DNA of 64,000 bases from Bradyrhizobium sp. Ash2021 (GTDB lineage: Bacteria; Pseudomonadota; Alphaproteobacteria; Rhizobiales; Xanthobacteraceae), in contig NZ_CP100604.1 of NCBI RefSeq assembly GCF_031202265.1, forward strand, positions 1,842,501 through 1,906,500. The letters run 5' to 3'. A program made the translations under genes and the position numbers. Under the pieces are notes generated by a model that saw nothing but the letters and a program-made list of their open reading frames with translations, was not told the DNA's origin and ran no database searches. Shown piece after piece: positions 51,460 through 60,602 of the stretch (position 1 is the stretch's first letter; each line of letters begins with the position of its first letter).

Positions 51460-52350
51460 ATGGAGTTACGACATCTGCGTTATTTCATCGCCGTCGCTGA
51501 TGCGGGCAGCCTGACTGTTGCCGCCGAAAAAACCCTCAATACGTCCCAGCCTTCTCTCAGCCGGCAGATACGAGATCTCGAACAGGAAGTCGGCACTCAA
51601 TTAATGACCCGCAGCGCTCAAGGCATTGAGCTTACGTCGGCGGGCAAGGCTTTTCTGGATCACGCTCGAATGGCGCTGCTTCAGGCAGATGCAGCCAAGG
51701 AAGCGGCCCTTCGCGCGGCTCAACCTCCGAAACCTACCTTTGCCCTCGGATTCATGTCAGGTGCCGAAATCGGCTTGCTGCCTGAAGTGACCGGCGTTCT
51801 TCGCGAGGAGTTTCCCGGTATCGATCTCCGTCTGTCGAGCGACTATTCTCCTGTGCTCGCGAAAGCCTTGATCCGGCGCAAGCTCGATGCGGCTTTCATC
51901 CGACGGGAGGAGCACATGGAAGACCTGGCTTGCACGCGCGTGCGTACTGATCCTCTGGTGTTCGTGTTTCCGAGTGACCACCGCTTCTCCACGCAAGCGA
52001 CTGTTGCGCCGGAAGATATCGGGGATGAAGTGTTCTGTCTTCCGTCCAAAGCAGCCCCTGCGGTCCGCCGTGCCGTTTTGGAATATTTCGACCGAGCCGG
52101 TGTCGATCTCAAGCCGGAACATGAAGTCCACAATGTCGTTCATGCAATATCTATGATCACATCGACACGTGCGGTCATGCTGCTGCCGGCGTACACGAAA
52201 CGGTATCTGCCTGAATCAATAGCCACACGTCCGGTGAGGGGGGAGGCGCCGACCGTTGACTTGGTCATCGCGCACCACAAGGCGAACAAATCACCGATCG
52301 TGAAACTGCTTATCTCCAGCGTCGGCAAGCTTGGCGGGACGCCATCTTGA
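51460..52350 (+). CDS. LysR family transcriptional regulator
   Basis: 296 residues from the ATG at 51460 (GGGAGG six bases upstream; the in-frame ATG at 51367 is rejected). The winged HTH is MELRHLRYFIAVADAGSLTV, TLNTSQPSLSRQIRDLEQEV. The effector domain resembles HcaR/CynR-type members (LGFMSGAEIGLLPEV, DLRLSSDYSPVLAKALIRRK). It is divergent from the periplasmic protein/SDR unit at 51277, its likely target. The start of the effector domain at residue ~90 is normal and nothing is missing. Confidence 0.88.
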   Translation: MELRHLRYFIAVADAGSLTVAAEKTLNTSQPSLSRQIRDLEQEVGTQLMTRSAQGIELTSAGKAFLDHARMALLQADAAKEAALRAAQPPKPTFALGFMSGAEIGLLPEVTGVLREEFPGIDLRLSSDYSPVLAKALIRRKLDAAFIRREEHMEDLACTRVRTDPLVFVFPSDHRFSTQATVAPEDIGDEVFCLPSKAAPAVRRAVLEYFDRAGVDLKPEHEVHNVVHAISMITSTRAVMLLPAYTKRYLPESIATRPVRGEAPTVDLVIAHHKANKSPIVKLLISSVGKLGGTPS

Positions 52351-52417
52351 GCGCGCGTCCATGGACGGCGGACCGAGTCACATGAAATTTCGTGGTCGTA
52401 CTGCGGAATAATCGACC

Positions 52418-53074
52418 TCATCGCACTTTTTGGTTTTGACCGAATCCAGAGCGCAACAGCGATAGAATTTGCTTTGCGATCACTGCCGGCGCGTCGTCTC
52501 TTTCCTTCTTGAACCAGAAAAGCGTCCACGAAAGCGCGCCAATCATGGTCAGGCGAAGATACTGTCTGTTGATATCGCGGCTCAGCGGCAGATCGTCGAT
52601 GAGACGGATGAATATGCTTTCGTACTCGTCGCGCAGCGCGATGACGCGATCCTTGATGCTTTCGGGGTAGTGCCAGGGCGGCATCACGAACAACGCCTGG
52701 TTCGCCCGCCGCCAGTCCAATAGGCCGGAGACGTGAGCCACGCAGGCTGTCTCAAGGCGTTGCCAGGGATCGGTTACGGGCGCGATCGCCTCGTTGACCC
52801 GGTTCAGGAGCTCGATGCCGCCTTTCTCCCAGACCGCCCACAGCAATTCTTCCTTGGATCCGAAGTGATAGTACATCGAGGCCGGCTGCATTTTGGCGGC
52901 GGCGGCGATGTCGCGCATGGATGCGCCATCGAATCCCTGTTTGTTGAAGAGGGTCTCCGCGACGGAAATAATCCGCTCCCGCGCCTGCATGCCTTTCGTA
53001 AGGCCGTCCCGGGGCGGGGCTACCTCCTTGTTGGCGCGCTGTTTTTTCGGCTTCGTCGTCAATTTAGAGGCCAT
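52418..53074 (-). CDS. TetR family transcriptional regulator of the hydratase/ligase operon
   Basis: 218 residues. After a basic N-terminal tail, the HTH domain is at about residues 31-78 (ERIISVAETLFNKQGFDGAS, MRDIAAAAKMQPASMYYHFG). The C-terminal domain is TetR_C_33-like, seen in acyl-CoA-binding regulators (KDRVIALRDEYESIFIRLID). It is divergent from the MaoC-type hydratase genes at 53183, with two related inverted-repeat sites between, so it probably represses them and itself. Confidence 0.87.
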   Translation of the reverse strand: MASKLTTKPKKQRANKEVAPPRDGLTKGMQARERIISVAETLFNKQGFDGASMRDIAAAAKMQPASMYYHFGSKEELLWAVWEKGGIELLNRVNEAIAPVTDPWQRLETACVAHVSGLLDWRRANQALFVMPPWHYPESIKDRVIALRDEYESIFIRLIDDLPLSRDINRQYLRLTMIGALSWTLFWFKKERDDAPAVIAKQILSLLRSGFGQNQKVR

Positions 53075-53107
53075 GATACTTTTCGCTCTCTTGCGGCATT
53101 TATTTTC

Positions 53108-53147
53108 TAACGAACGTTCGGTAAGTTAAAAACCTAACGACTGTTCA
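53108..53147. promoter_or_regulatory. TetR-type operator pair
   Basis: TAACGAACGTTCGGTA (53108-53123, core palindrome CGAACGTTCG) and TAACGACTGTTCA (53135-53147) share the TAACGAnnGTTC pattern. The first lies 33 bp before the TetR start and both lie upstream of the hydratase gene. Confidence 0.7.
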
Positions 53148-53182
53148 AAAACAATAGCAACTGAACTTTGAATGAGGAAGCG

Positions 53183-53743
53183 ATGCCCGTACCGGTTCGG
53201 CTGGATAAGTACATTGAGACCGACAAACAGCGGCACTTTTCCCGCGATTTCATGATCGGTTGGGCAAACTACGAGACGTGGGAGCAGGCGACCGTCGGCG
53301 AGTCCGGTCCCGCGCTGCGCACGTTTGAGATCATCGAAGAAGACATTGTGTCGTACAACCGCGCCTGCGGCGAAACCGATCCGCTGATGATCGATCCGGC
53401 CTATGCCCGGCAAAACTCCCCGACGGGTGAGGTCTTGCAGCATCCAGTCTTCGTGACCACGATTGCCTTCTACAGTCTCGGCGAGAAGGGCATCGGAACC
53501 TGGATTCGCACGCCCGGCGCCCGCAACCCGCAGCAGCGCATCGAAATCGTCGAGGCGTTCCGTTACGGCGAGGTGATCACGACGACCGTCACCACGGCGG
53601 ACAAGTTCGTCCAGAGAAACAAGCCGTATCTCCAGATGCTTCTCGACTTCCGCAACGAAAAGGGCGTGCTCAAGGCGCGCTGGTGGTGCTCGCTGATCCT
53701 TCCCCAGACGCAGGCCGATGTTGCCCGCTTCGCCAACGCTTGA
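53183..53743 (+). CDS. MaoC-type hydratase, N-terminal hot-dog subunit
   Basis: 186 residues from the ATG at 53183 (GAGGAAGCG upstream). FEIIEEDIVSYNRACGETDP, LQHPVFVTTIAFYSLGEK and RIEIVEAFRYGEVITTTVTT match the FAS1/MaoC N-terminal (non-catalytic) hot-dog domain. The catalytic half is the next gene, 14 bp downstream. Together they should form a heteromeric 2-enoyl-CoA hydratase, like split (R)-hydratases of actinobacterial steroid and fatty acid pathways. Confidence 0.82.
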   Translation: MPVPVRLDKYIETDKQRHFSRDFMIGWANYETWEQATVGESGPALRTFEIIEEDIVSYNRACGETDPLMIDPAYARQNSPTGEVLQHPVFVTTIAFYSLGEKGIGTWIRTPGARNPQQRIEIVEAFRYGEVITTTVTTADKFVQRNKPYLQMLLDFRNEKGVLKARWWCSLILPQTQADVARFANA

Positions 53744-53757
53744 TTGAGGATTTTCAG

Positions 53758-54204
53758 ATGACAGTTCCGACCTTCAGCCAGATTGAGTCTGGATATGAGT
53801 TCGCGGTTGTGAAGCAATCCTACGTTCAGTCGGCGATCGACCAATATGCGCTGGCTTCGCTCGACATGAATCCGGTCCACACCAACGAGGAATGGGCCTC
53901 TCGCGCCAAGGTGTTCGGCATTCCCGAGACGGTCGGGCACGGCATGATGACGATGTCGACCTTGACCTCGGTCGTCACGCGCGTGTGGGGCGTCGTCAAC
54001 AAGCAGGGCGGTAGCGTTCGCTTCGTGGATGCAAAATTCACCAAGCCCGTGAAGGTCGGCGAAACCGTGACGGCGACCGGAAAGGTCAGGCGCAAGCACC
54101 ACTACGGACCAGGCAAGAACTGGGTTCAGATCGCCATCGAGGCAAAGGACTCGACCGGAGATCTGATCGGCCTTGCCGAAGTTGGTTACAACTTGCCCGA
54201 TTAA
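53758..54204 (+). CDS. MaoC-type hydratase, catalytic hot-dog subunit
   Basis: 148 residues. YALASLDMNPVHTNEEWASR near residue 30 is the hydratase motif with catalytic Asp and His, followed by VGHGMMTMSTLTSVV (~60). Adds water to trans-2-enoyl-CoA. It needs the preceding gene product for substrate binding in known split enzymes. It is upstream of an acyl-CoA ligase gene, 110 bp away, on the same strand and presumably in the same operon. Confidence 0.88.
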   Translation: MTVPTFSQIESGYEFAVVKQSYVQSAIDQYALASLDMNPVHTNEEWASRAKVFGIPETVGHGMMTMSTLTSVVTRVWGVVNKQGGSVRFVDAKFTKPVKVGETVTATGKVRRKHHYGPGKNWVQIAIEAKDSTGDLIGLAEVGYNLPD

Positions 54205-54314
54205 GCCGTGGTGGGGTCCGAGGTCGGTCGGGCCCCCTTCACCGCGACGGGTTTCGTCGACGGGAGACTGAACGGCCGTTCGAAATAATAACAGAGAACA
54301 TCGAGGGAGTGAGC

Positions 54315-55856
54315 ATGCCGAGCCGGATTGGCGATGCGCTACGTTGGTACGCGACGTATACGCCGCAAAAGACAGCGATCATCTCCGCCGAAGGTGAGCA
54401 GTCCTACGCGCAGCTATGGTCGCGCGTGTGCCGCCTGGCCAATTCTCTTTCGAAAAGAGGCATTAATCCCGGCGACCGGATCGCGCTGCTGCTGCAAAAC
54501 AGCGGTCGCTATCTCGAACTCTATCAGGCGGCCGCCGTGCTCGGCGTCGCCGTGGTGCCTCTCAATTTTCGCTTCGTTGCCAGTGAAGTCGAATATGTCG
54601 TCAATCACTCCGGCGCAAAGGCATTGGTGTTCGATTCGGCATTCATGCCGACCGTTGACGCGCTGCGGGACAAGCTACCTTCGATCGGCAGCAACTACAT
54701 CGTGACCGATGGAGACGGCGTGCCGCGGGTTCATTCGTATGAGCGCCTTGTCGAGGCCGGCCTTGAAGTCGATCCCGCCGTACCTGCCGATCTCGACGCA
54801 TGCTATTTTCAGGGCTACACCTCGGGTACGACCGGTTTCCCGAAAGGGTGTGTCAATCCGCACCGCGAATTTGCCGATTGTCTGCGGCGGATGGCCACGA
54901 TCTATGGCATCACCCCGGACGACAGAGAATTCGTGGCGGCTCCCTTGTTTCACGAGGCGCCGGCGTTGTTCGCTCTGCTCCAGTTGTTCCGGGGCGGAAC
55001 GGTCATCGTCACCGGCGACAGCACGCCGGCGAATGTGTTCGGGCTCATCGACAGGCATCAGGCCACATGGACCTTTATGGTCCCCACCATGTGGGCGCTC
55101 ATGGTTACGAGTGAAGAGATTGACCGGTTCGACCTCGGGTCGCTGCATTCGGTCATCAGTGGAGGTTCTCCGCTTCTCACCCATACCAAGGACGCCTTGA
55201 TCAAAAGGCTCCCCAAGGCGGGGCTCAACGAATTCTACGGCGGAACGGAGGTCGGTCTGGTGACCAACCTTGACCCTTCTGACCAGGGGCGCAAGGTTCG
55301 CTCCGTTGGCAAGCCGGTGATCGGCATGTTCGTCGAACTGCGCGATGAGGACGGAAAGTCCGTCGCGCAAGGCGGCATCGGGGAAATCAATATCGGCGGC
55401 GCGACGCTGATCCGGGAGTACTTCAATAATCCGCAAGCGACGGCGGGCGCACGAAGCGGCAGCTTCTTTACGCTCGGCGACATGGGCCGCTTTGACGAAG
55501 AGGGTTTTCTCTACATCGTCGACCGCAAGAAAGACATGATCATCAGCGGTGGCGAAAATATCTTCCCGAACGACATCGAGGATGTTCTTTACAAGCATCC
55601 CGCCGTGCATATGGCGGCGGTCGTGGGGGCCCCGGATCCAACCTGGGGCGAAATCGTCGTGGCTGTCGTGACGAAGAAGCCCGGCTACTCTGTCAGCGAG
55701 ACCGATCTCATCGCGCACTGCAAGGGATCATTATCGAGTTTCAAAGTGCCGAAGAGAGTCGATTTCGTCGAGCAACTGCCGATGTCGTCCTTCGGGAAAA
55801 TACTAAGACGAGAGGTGCGTAGTCCCTATTGGGAGACGCAGGGCGTAAGGGTCTAA
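54315..55856 (+). CDS. Acyl-CoA ligase (AMP-forming, ANL superfamily)
   Basis: 513 residues from the ATG at 54315 (GAGGGAGTGAGC upstream). Motifs: FQGYTSGTTGFPKGCVNPHR near residue 168, NEFYGGTEVGLVTNL near 305, GDMGRFDEEGFLYIVDRKKDMI near 390 with SGGENIFPNDIE, and catalytic Lys in LPMSSFGKILRREV near 495. It supplies CoA thioesters for the hydratase genes just upstream, under the TetR regulator at 52418. It resembles long-chain or cyclic-acid CoA ligases; the substrate is not determined. Confidence 0.9.
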   Translation: MPSRIGDALRWYATYTPQKTAIISAEGEQSYAQLWSRVCRLANSLSKRGINPGDRIALLLQNSGRYLELYQAAAVLGVAVVPLNFRFVASEVEYVVNHSGAKALVFDSAFMPTVDALRDKLPSIGSNYIVTDGDGVPRVHSYERLVEAGLEVDPAVPADLDACYFQGYTSGTTGFPKGCVNPHREFADCLRRMATIYGITPDDREFVAAPLFHEAPALFALLQLFRGGTVIVTGDSTPANVFGLIDRHQATWTFMVPTMWALMVTSEEIDRFDLGSLHSVISGGSPLLTHTKDALIKRLPKAGLNEFYGGTEVGLVTNLDPSDQGRKVRSVGKPVIGMFVELRDEDGKSVAQGGIGEINIGGATLIREYFNNPQATAGARSGSFFTLGDMGRFDEEGFLYIVDRKKDMIISGGENIFPNDIEDVLYKHPAVHMAAVVGAPDPTWGEIVVAVVTKKPGYSVSETDLIAHCKGSLSSFKVPKRVDFVEQLPMSSFGKILRREVRSPYWETQGVRV

Positions 55857-55901
55857 AAATCTAAATAGAAAGGTGGCCAAGCACTTGAAATGATGTCCGG
55901 A

Positions 55902-55937
55902 CATCCATATACCATCCATGCAGATGGCATACGGATG
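55902..55937. promoter_or_regulatory. Imperfect 15-bp inverted repeat before the CopG-like gene
   Basis: CATCCATATACCATC and GATGGCATACGGATG (13 of 15 paired) around a CATGCA loop end 8 bp before the ATG at 55946. This is the position expected of an autoregulatory operator for the ribbon-helix-helix protein encoded there. Confidence 0.65.
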
Positions 55938-55945
55938 TTGACACG

Positions 55946-56365
55946 ATGGCGAATAATGTCCAGGAACTTCGGCCCAAGCCGCCCGAAAACGAAAAAATCA
56001 CGATTAATCTTGGCTACGTCGACCTTGGTCACGTCGATCTGATGGTTCAGGAAGGGTTCTACTCGAACCGTACCGATTTCATCAGGACGGCGATCCGGAA
56101 CCAGCTCGAACGTCACGCCGACGTCGTAAAGCAGTCAAGGGCCCGAAAAAGCCTGGATCTCGGTCTGCGGAACTACGGCCGCGAGGATCTCGAAGCGGTG
56201 CAGCGAGCCGGCAAGATGCTGCACATCAATGTTCTGGGCCTTGCCAGCATCTCTCAAGACGTCACGCCCGAGCTTGCGCGCTCCACCATTGCCTCAGTCT
56301 CCGTGCTGGGAGCATTCCATGCCAGTCCGGCAGTCAAGGCCGCTCTCGCCGACAAGATACGGTGA
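55946..56365 (+). CDS. CopG-like ribbon-helix-helix regulator
   Basis: 139 residues. An N-terminal ribbon-helix-helix is visible: KITINLGYVDLGHVDLMVQEGFYSNRTD then FIRTAIRNQLERHADVV. The C-terminal ~80 residues (DLGLRNYGREDLEAVQRAGK, LHINVLGLASISQDVTPELA) form a distinct conserved domain present in the CopG proteins that precede PHB-depolymerase genes. Its stop overlaps a possible GTG start of the esterase gene, so they are translationally coupled, and the regulator probably controls polyester or ester turnover. Confidence 0.82.
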   Translation: MANNVQELRPKPPENEKITINLGYVDLGHVDLMVQEGFYSNRTDFIRTAIRNQLERHADVVKQSRARKSLDLGLRNYGREDLEAVQRAGKMLHINVLGLASISQDVTPELARSTIASVSVLGAFHASPAVKAALADKIR

Positions 56366-56370
56366 AGGCG

Positions 56371-57567
56371 ATGCTGAACCAGGACATCATTCGGGAGGCG
56401 ACACGCCTTACGCGAGCGGGCCAACTCGTTGAAGCGACCGCGCTCCTTCAGCGCATGCTTGGCGGGGATAGTGCGCCAGACACGCCATCGCGCAGCGGCA
56501 GCGGCATCGCTCTTACAGGACGCGAACCGTTAATCATTGACGCAAAGGCCAATCGCATAGAGGAGACGGATAATCATCCGCAATTAGAGCCAGCAACCTC
56601 TCAACCGCGCAGGCTCTGGGCGTTACTGGATCGCAAAAAGGGGCGCTCTGGGATCGGACTGCCTGGTGTGATTAAGCGCGCCCCGCTGTCCACACCGGAC
56701 ATCGTGCCGGAGGGCGCCCGGTTTATTGAAAGCATGTACAGCAGTCCCGCGGGAAGTCGTGCCTACAGGCTCTTCATCCCGAGCCGCTATCAGGAGCGAC
56801 CGCTTCCTTTGGTCGTCATGCTTCACGGCTGTAACCAGTCGCCGGATGATTTCGCCGCTGGCACGAGGATGAATTTCATCGCTGAGGAACAAGATTGCTT
56901 CGTGGTCTATCCTGCTCAGCCCAGCCAGGCAAACCAAGCTAAATGCTGGAACTGGTTTCGCACAGCTGACCAGCAGCGAGGCAGAGGTGAACCCTCGCTT
57001 ATCGCGGGCATTACTCGCCAAATCATGGATGACTACTTGGTTGATCGTAAGCGCGTCTACGTTGGGGGACTGTCGGCCGGAGCGGCTGCGGCGGCTGTTA
57101 TGGGAGCAACATACAACGATCTGTACGCGGCAATCGGCATACATTCTGGCCTTGCGTGTGGGGTTGCCACGGACCTTCCCTCTGCGCTTGTCGCGATGCG
57201 ACAAGGCGGGCCCAATCACAAGGTAATTTTTGATGACCGACCATCTGTCCCGACCATTGTCTTTCACGGCGATCGCGACACTACCGTGCATCCAGGCAAC
57301 GGCGGTCAGATTCTTGAGCAGTCCGTGAGAGCAGTGAGCACACAAAAGACGGTGTATAGCGGGCAAGTACCCGGAGGGCATGCCTATACCCGAACGATCC
57401 TGAGCGACGCGAGTGGACGCGGAATGTTGGAGCACTGGAATATCCACGGAGCCGGACACGCATGGTCCGGAGGCAGCCCTGCGGGCTCCTACACTGATCC
57501 GCGAGGACCGGACGCAACAAGGGAAATGCTTCGTTTTTTCCTCCAGCATTCGCTTCCGGACGAGTAA
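56371..57567 (+). CDS. PHB depolymerase family esterase
   Basis: 398 residues from the ATG at 56371; a GTG at 56362 is possible. The N-terminal EATRLTRAGQLVEATALLQRML motif is usual in this subgroup. The lipase core begins LPLVVMLHGCNQSPDDFAAG (~143); the nucleophile is GGLSAGAAAAAVM (~230), followed by TIVFHGDRDTTVHP (~290, Asp) and HAWSGG (~365, His). It hydrolyses short-chain polyesters or feruloyl-type esters. No classic signal peptide, so it may be cytoplasmic or exported another way. Ended by the terminator at 57568. Confidence 0.87.
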   Translation: MLNQDIIREATRLTRAGQLVEATALLQRMLGGDSAPDTPSRSGSGIALTGREPLIIDAKANRIEETDNHPQLEPATSQPRRLWALLDRKKGRSGIGLPGVIKRAPLSTPDIVPEGARFIESMYSSPAGSRAYRLFIPSRYQERPLPLVVMLHGCNQSPDDFAAGTRMNFIAEEQDCFVVYPAQPSQANQAKCWNWFRTADQQRGRGEPSLIAGITRQIMDDYLVDRKRVYVGGLSAGAAAAAVMGATYNDLYAAIGIHSGLACGVATDLPSALVAMRQGGPNHKVIFDDRPSVPTIVFHGDRDTTVHPGNGGQILEQSVRAVSTQKTVYSGQVPGGHAYTRTILSDASGRGMLEHWNIHGAGHAWSGGSPAGSYTDPRGPDATREMLRFFLQHSLPDE

Positions 57568-57616
57568 GGCCGCCTCAGTCGACGGCGACGGACTTGCCGG
57601 AAGGCGGCCGTTTTCT
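57568..57616 (+). terminator. Terminator after the PHB depolymerase gene
   Basis: Arms GGCCGCCT (57568-57575) and AGGCGGCC (57602-57609) flank a 26-nt loop that itself can fold, followed by GTTTTCTTC. The remaining ~275 bp to the LysR gene contain no recognisable feature. Confidence 0.6.
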
Positions 57617-57892
57617 TCACAAGCCTTACGGGCGCGAGCAGGGTGGATGAGTGTGCCGCGACAAACTGAGTGCAATATAGTTTATGCTGCTACTCGCCCT
57701 TTACCCCTGATGTCGGCTTTTGGCAGATAGTTTTGAAAAAGTCTTCCTCGGGTAAAAGCCGAATTGTTCTAGCGCCGCTGATGCGTTTCCTCCGCTGGGG
57801 TTTGTGTGACCACGTCATTTTACAGAAAACGATGACCGCCAGCACGAAGCCTGGCGGATCTTGCATAGCGTCCGCGGTCGTCTTGAAGGGAC

Positions 57893-58801
57893 TCATGCAC
57901 CCTTGGTCAACGCGACGACGAAATCCACAAAGGCGCGCACTTTCGCCGGCGGCAACCGTCGCGATGGATAGAAAACGTAAAGCGGAAAGCGCTCACCGCT
58001 CCAGTCGGGAAATAGCTCCATCAGTCTGCCGTCGCGCAACCCTTCGGCACCGAGTTCGAGCATCTGTGCAACGCCTAGGCCGGCATGGCACGCCGCCAAC
58101 AACGCGCCCGCGTCATTCAATGTCAGACGGCCGGCGGCCTGCACCGCCAGAATTTTTCCTTTGCGCCAGAATTCCCAGGCAAACGGCCGGTCGGTCGCCG
58201 GATCGCGAAACATGATGCATTCGTGCTTTATCAGATCCTGCGGGCGCGCCGGCCGGCCGTGGCGCGCGAGATAGCTAGGCGCCGCGCATGTCACGACGCG
58301 GGTGTCGGTCAGCCGCCGCGCCACAAGAGCGGACGGCTCGGGCTCGCCGAAACGGACCGCGACGTCGAACCCCTCGGCGACCAGGTCGCCGAGCCGGTCG
58401 CGCACCGTGAGGTCCACCGACAGTTCGGTGTGGGCGTCAAGGAAGGCGACAAGGCTGGCGCCAAGATCGAGCCGCGCAAACATCGGATCGACCATGATAC
58501 GCAGCCGCCCGCGCACAGTGACAGACGCACGCGCAGCATCGCTCGCGGCCTCCTCCAGTTCGGTAAGCAGGGGACCAACGCGCGCGTAGAAGCGACGGCC
58601 CTCGTCGGTGAGCGTCACAGCACGCGAGGTGCGATCAAGCAGGCGCACGCCGACACGCTGTTCGAGTCGCGCCACGGCGCGGCTGACGCCGGACTGTGTG
58701 AGGCCGAGCACGCCGGCCGCGCGCACGAAATTGCCGGCCTCGATCACGGCGGCCAGCACGCCGAGCCCGCTCAGCAGGCGGCTATCGAATGGCGGATCCA
58801 A
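57893..58801 (-). CDS. LysR family transcriptional regulator
   Basis: 302 residues from a TTG at 58801 with AAGGAG six bases upstream; upstream in-frame starts lack a ribosome-binding site. HTH: AVIEAGNFVRAAGVLGLTQS, GVSRAVARLEQRVGVRLLDR. The effector domain (RLRIMVDPMFARLDLGASLV, EGFDVAVRFGEPEPSALVAR) is of the DmlR/AaeR type. It is divergent from the SDR gene at 58911, 109 bp away, a classic LysR-target arrangement. Confidence 0.88.
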   Translation of the reverse strand: MDPPFDSRLLSGLGVLAAVIEAGNFVRAAGVLGLTQSGVSRAVARLEQRVGVRLLDRTSRAVTLTDEGRRFYARVGPLLTELEEAASDAARASVTVRGRLRIMVDPMFARLDLGASLVAFLDAHTELSVDLTVRDRLGDLVAEGFDVAVRFGEPEPSALVARRLTDTRVVTCAAPSYLARHGRPARPQDLIKHECIMFRDPATDRPFAWEFWRKGKILAVQAAGRLTLNDAGALLAACHAGLGVAQMLELGAEGLRDGRLMELFPDWSGERFPLYVFYPSRRLPPAKVRAFVDFVVALTKGA

Positions 58802-58910
58802 AGATGACTCCTTGTCATGCTCAGGATGACAAAGATGCGCTCGCCGCAATGAAAGTCCAGCCCTATCTTGCGCTTACGCGGAAGGTTTTCAGAGATAACA
58901 GGAGATGGAT

Positions 58911-59630
58911 ATGACCTTGAAGGACAAGCGCATCGTGATTCTCGGCGGCACATCCGGCATCGGCTTGGCGACCGCACAGGCCGCCGCGCAGGATGGTGCC
59001 ACGATCGTGGTAGCCTCGAGCCGGCAACGCAGTGTCGACAACGCGCTCGCAACCCTGCCCGCCGGCACCGAAGGCCACGCTCTCGATCTTTCGAACGAGG
59101 AGGCGGTACGCGGCGTGTTCGACCGGATCGGCGCATTCGACCATCTGGTCTTCACCGCCGGCGAAACGCTGCAACTCGGCGAATTTGCGGACACCTCGCT
59201 CGACCAGGCGCAGCAGGCGTTCAATCTGCGCTTCTGGGGTGCGTTCGCGGCGGCAAAATATGCCGGCAAGTTGATCCGGCCGGGAGGCTCTATCGTTCTC
59301 ACCACGGGAATCGCGAGCCTGCGCCCACGCAAGGGATGGACGGTGGCGGCGAGCATCTGCGGCGCGATGGAAGCGCTCACACGCGCACTCGCGATCGAGC
59401 TTGCGCCGGTTCGGGTCAATGCAGTCTCGCCCGGGGTGGTCAGGACCGCACTGTGGAGCAATATGTCCGAGGCCGATCGCGACGCGATGTATCGCGACAT
59501 CGGCGCGACCCTTCCGGTCGGCCGCGTCGGTGAAGCATCCGACATCGCACAAACCTATGTCTACTTAATGCGCGAAGGCTTCGGCACCGGTCAGGTCATC
59601 GTCGTGGACGGCGGAACCGTGCTGGTGTGA
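58911..59630 (+). CDS. SDR family oxidoreductase
   Basis: 239 residues from the ATG at 58911 (AGGAG seven bases upstream; the ATG at 58905 is too close to it). GGTSGIGLATAQAAAQDG (~11-28) is the cofactor loop, and LTTGIASLRPRKGWTVAASI the active-site region, where the Tyr of YxxxK is absent. This is usual for the subgroup (…RPxKGWxxxAAxxGAxE…). It ends GFGTGQVIVVDGGTVL as normal. Substrate unknown; probably regulated by the divergent LysR protein. Confidence 0.86.
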   Translation: MTLKDKRIVILGGTSGIGLATAQAAAQDGATIVVASSRQRSVDNALATLPAGTEGHALDLSNEEAVRGVFDRIGAFDHLVFTAGETLQLGEFADTSLDQAQQAFNLRFWGAFAAAKYAGKLIRPGGSIVLTTGIASLRPRKGWTVAASICGAMEALTRALAIELAPVRVNAVSPGVVRTALWSNMSEADRDAMYRDIGATLPVGRVGEASDIAQTYVYLMREGFGTGQVIVVDGGTVLV

Positions 59631-59719
59631 ATGTCTCCCGATTCCGAAGTTCGCAAAACTGTGCAGCACGCGCTGATACGAGCTTCGGAATCAAAGGAAC
59701 GCCTCCGTGTTGAGTGCCG

Positions 59720-60478
59720 CTATCCTGCGGCTTCCAAGATGAGTTGGGCAATTTCGTCGGGATGAGAGATCAACGAGAGATGGCTCGCCTTCACTTCGAT
59801 CGTCTTGGCGCCCATCCGCTTGGCCATGAAGCGTTCGAGATCGGGATTGATCGTCCTGTCTTCCGTGGAAACGGCATAGAAACTCGGCTTCGACCGCCAG
59901 GCCGCATGCGTCGTCTTGCCGGTGAGCAGAGCTTTCTGAAACGGCTGCTGGACCGCATAGAGGATCTTCGCCTTTGCTTCCGGCAGGTCGCCCGCGAAAT
60001 CGCGCAAGAACGCAGCCTCGCTGAGACGTCCTTCGTCGCCGTCGAAGACAATTCCGGCGGACGCCGGTGGCGTCGGATATGTCTTGGCCAACGCCGTGTA
60101 GTCCTCGCCCGCATCCGGCGCCCGCGCCGCCACATAGACAAGAGCCGACACGTTCGGATGCATCCCGGCCTCGGTCACGATCATTCCGGAGAAGGAATGC
60201 CCAACCAGGACCGTCGGACCATCCTGCCGCGCCAGCACGCGCTCTGCCGAGGCCACCGCTTCAGGCAGCGTTGTCAGGGGATTTTGCACGGCTGTGGCAT
60301 TGAGCCCCGCTGACTGCAATCGTGTGATCACCTCGGACCAGCATGACCCGTCGGCGAACAGGCCGTGCACAAGGACGACGTTTCGGGCTTTCGGCGCGGG
60401 TTGCGCCGCGGCGGTTCCCAGGAAAAAAGTGCTCGCTGCCCCCGCAGCCGCCATGCTCACGAATGTGCGTCGGTTCAT
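59720..60478 (-). CDS. Alpha/beta hydrolase with Tat signal
   Basis: 252 residues. The start MNRRTFVSMAAAGAASTFFL is a twin-arginine export signal ending at AAAQ. The hydrolase core: VVLVHGLFADGSCWSEVI (~34), nucleophile VGHSFSGMIV (~93), acid in AVSTEDRTINP (~205) and His in ASHLSLISHPDE (~233). Similar to plant methylesterase-like salicylate esterases; acts in the periplasm. It is on the same strand as the SnoaL-like gene upstream, ~125 bp away. Confidence 0.87.
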   Translation of the reverse strand: MNRRTFVSMAAAGAASTFFLGTAAAQPAPKARNVVLVHGLFADGSCWSEVITRLQSAGLNATAVQNPLTTLPEAVASAERVLARQDGPTVLVGHSFSGMIVTEAGMHPNVSALVYVAARAPDAGEDYTALAKTYPTPPASAGIVFDGDEGRLSEAAFLRDFAGDLPEAKAKILYAVQQPFQKALLTGKTTHAAWRSKPSFYAVSTEDRTINPDLERFMAKRMGAKTIEVKASHLSLISHPDEIAQLILEAAG

Positions 60479-60602
60479 CTGGATACCTCTGTGATAGCTT
60501 TCGACGTGCCTTTTCCTGCATCTATATTCTGAAGCAAGAGGCGGATTGTTACGCTACGTCACGGGGTCGTGATTCCGCGAAAACGGCGACCGGCCGCCGC
60601 GA

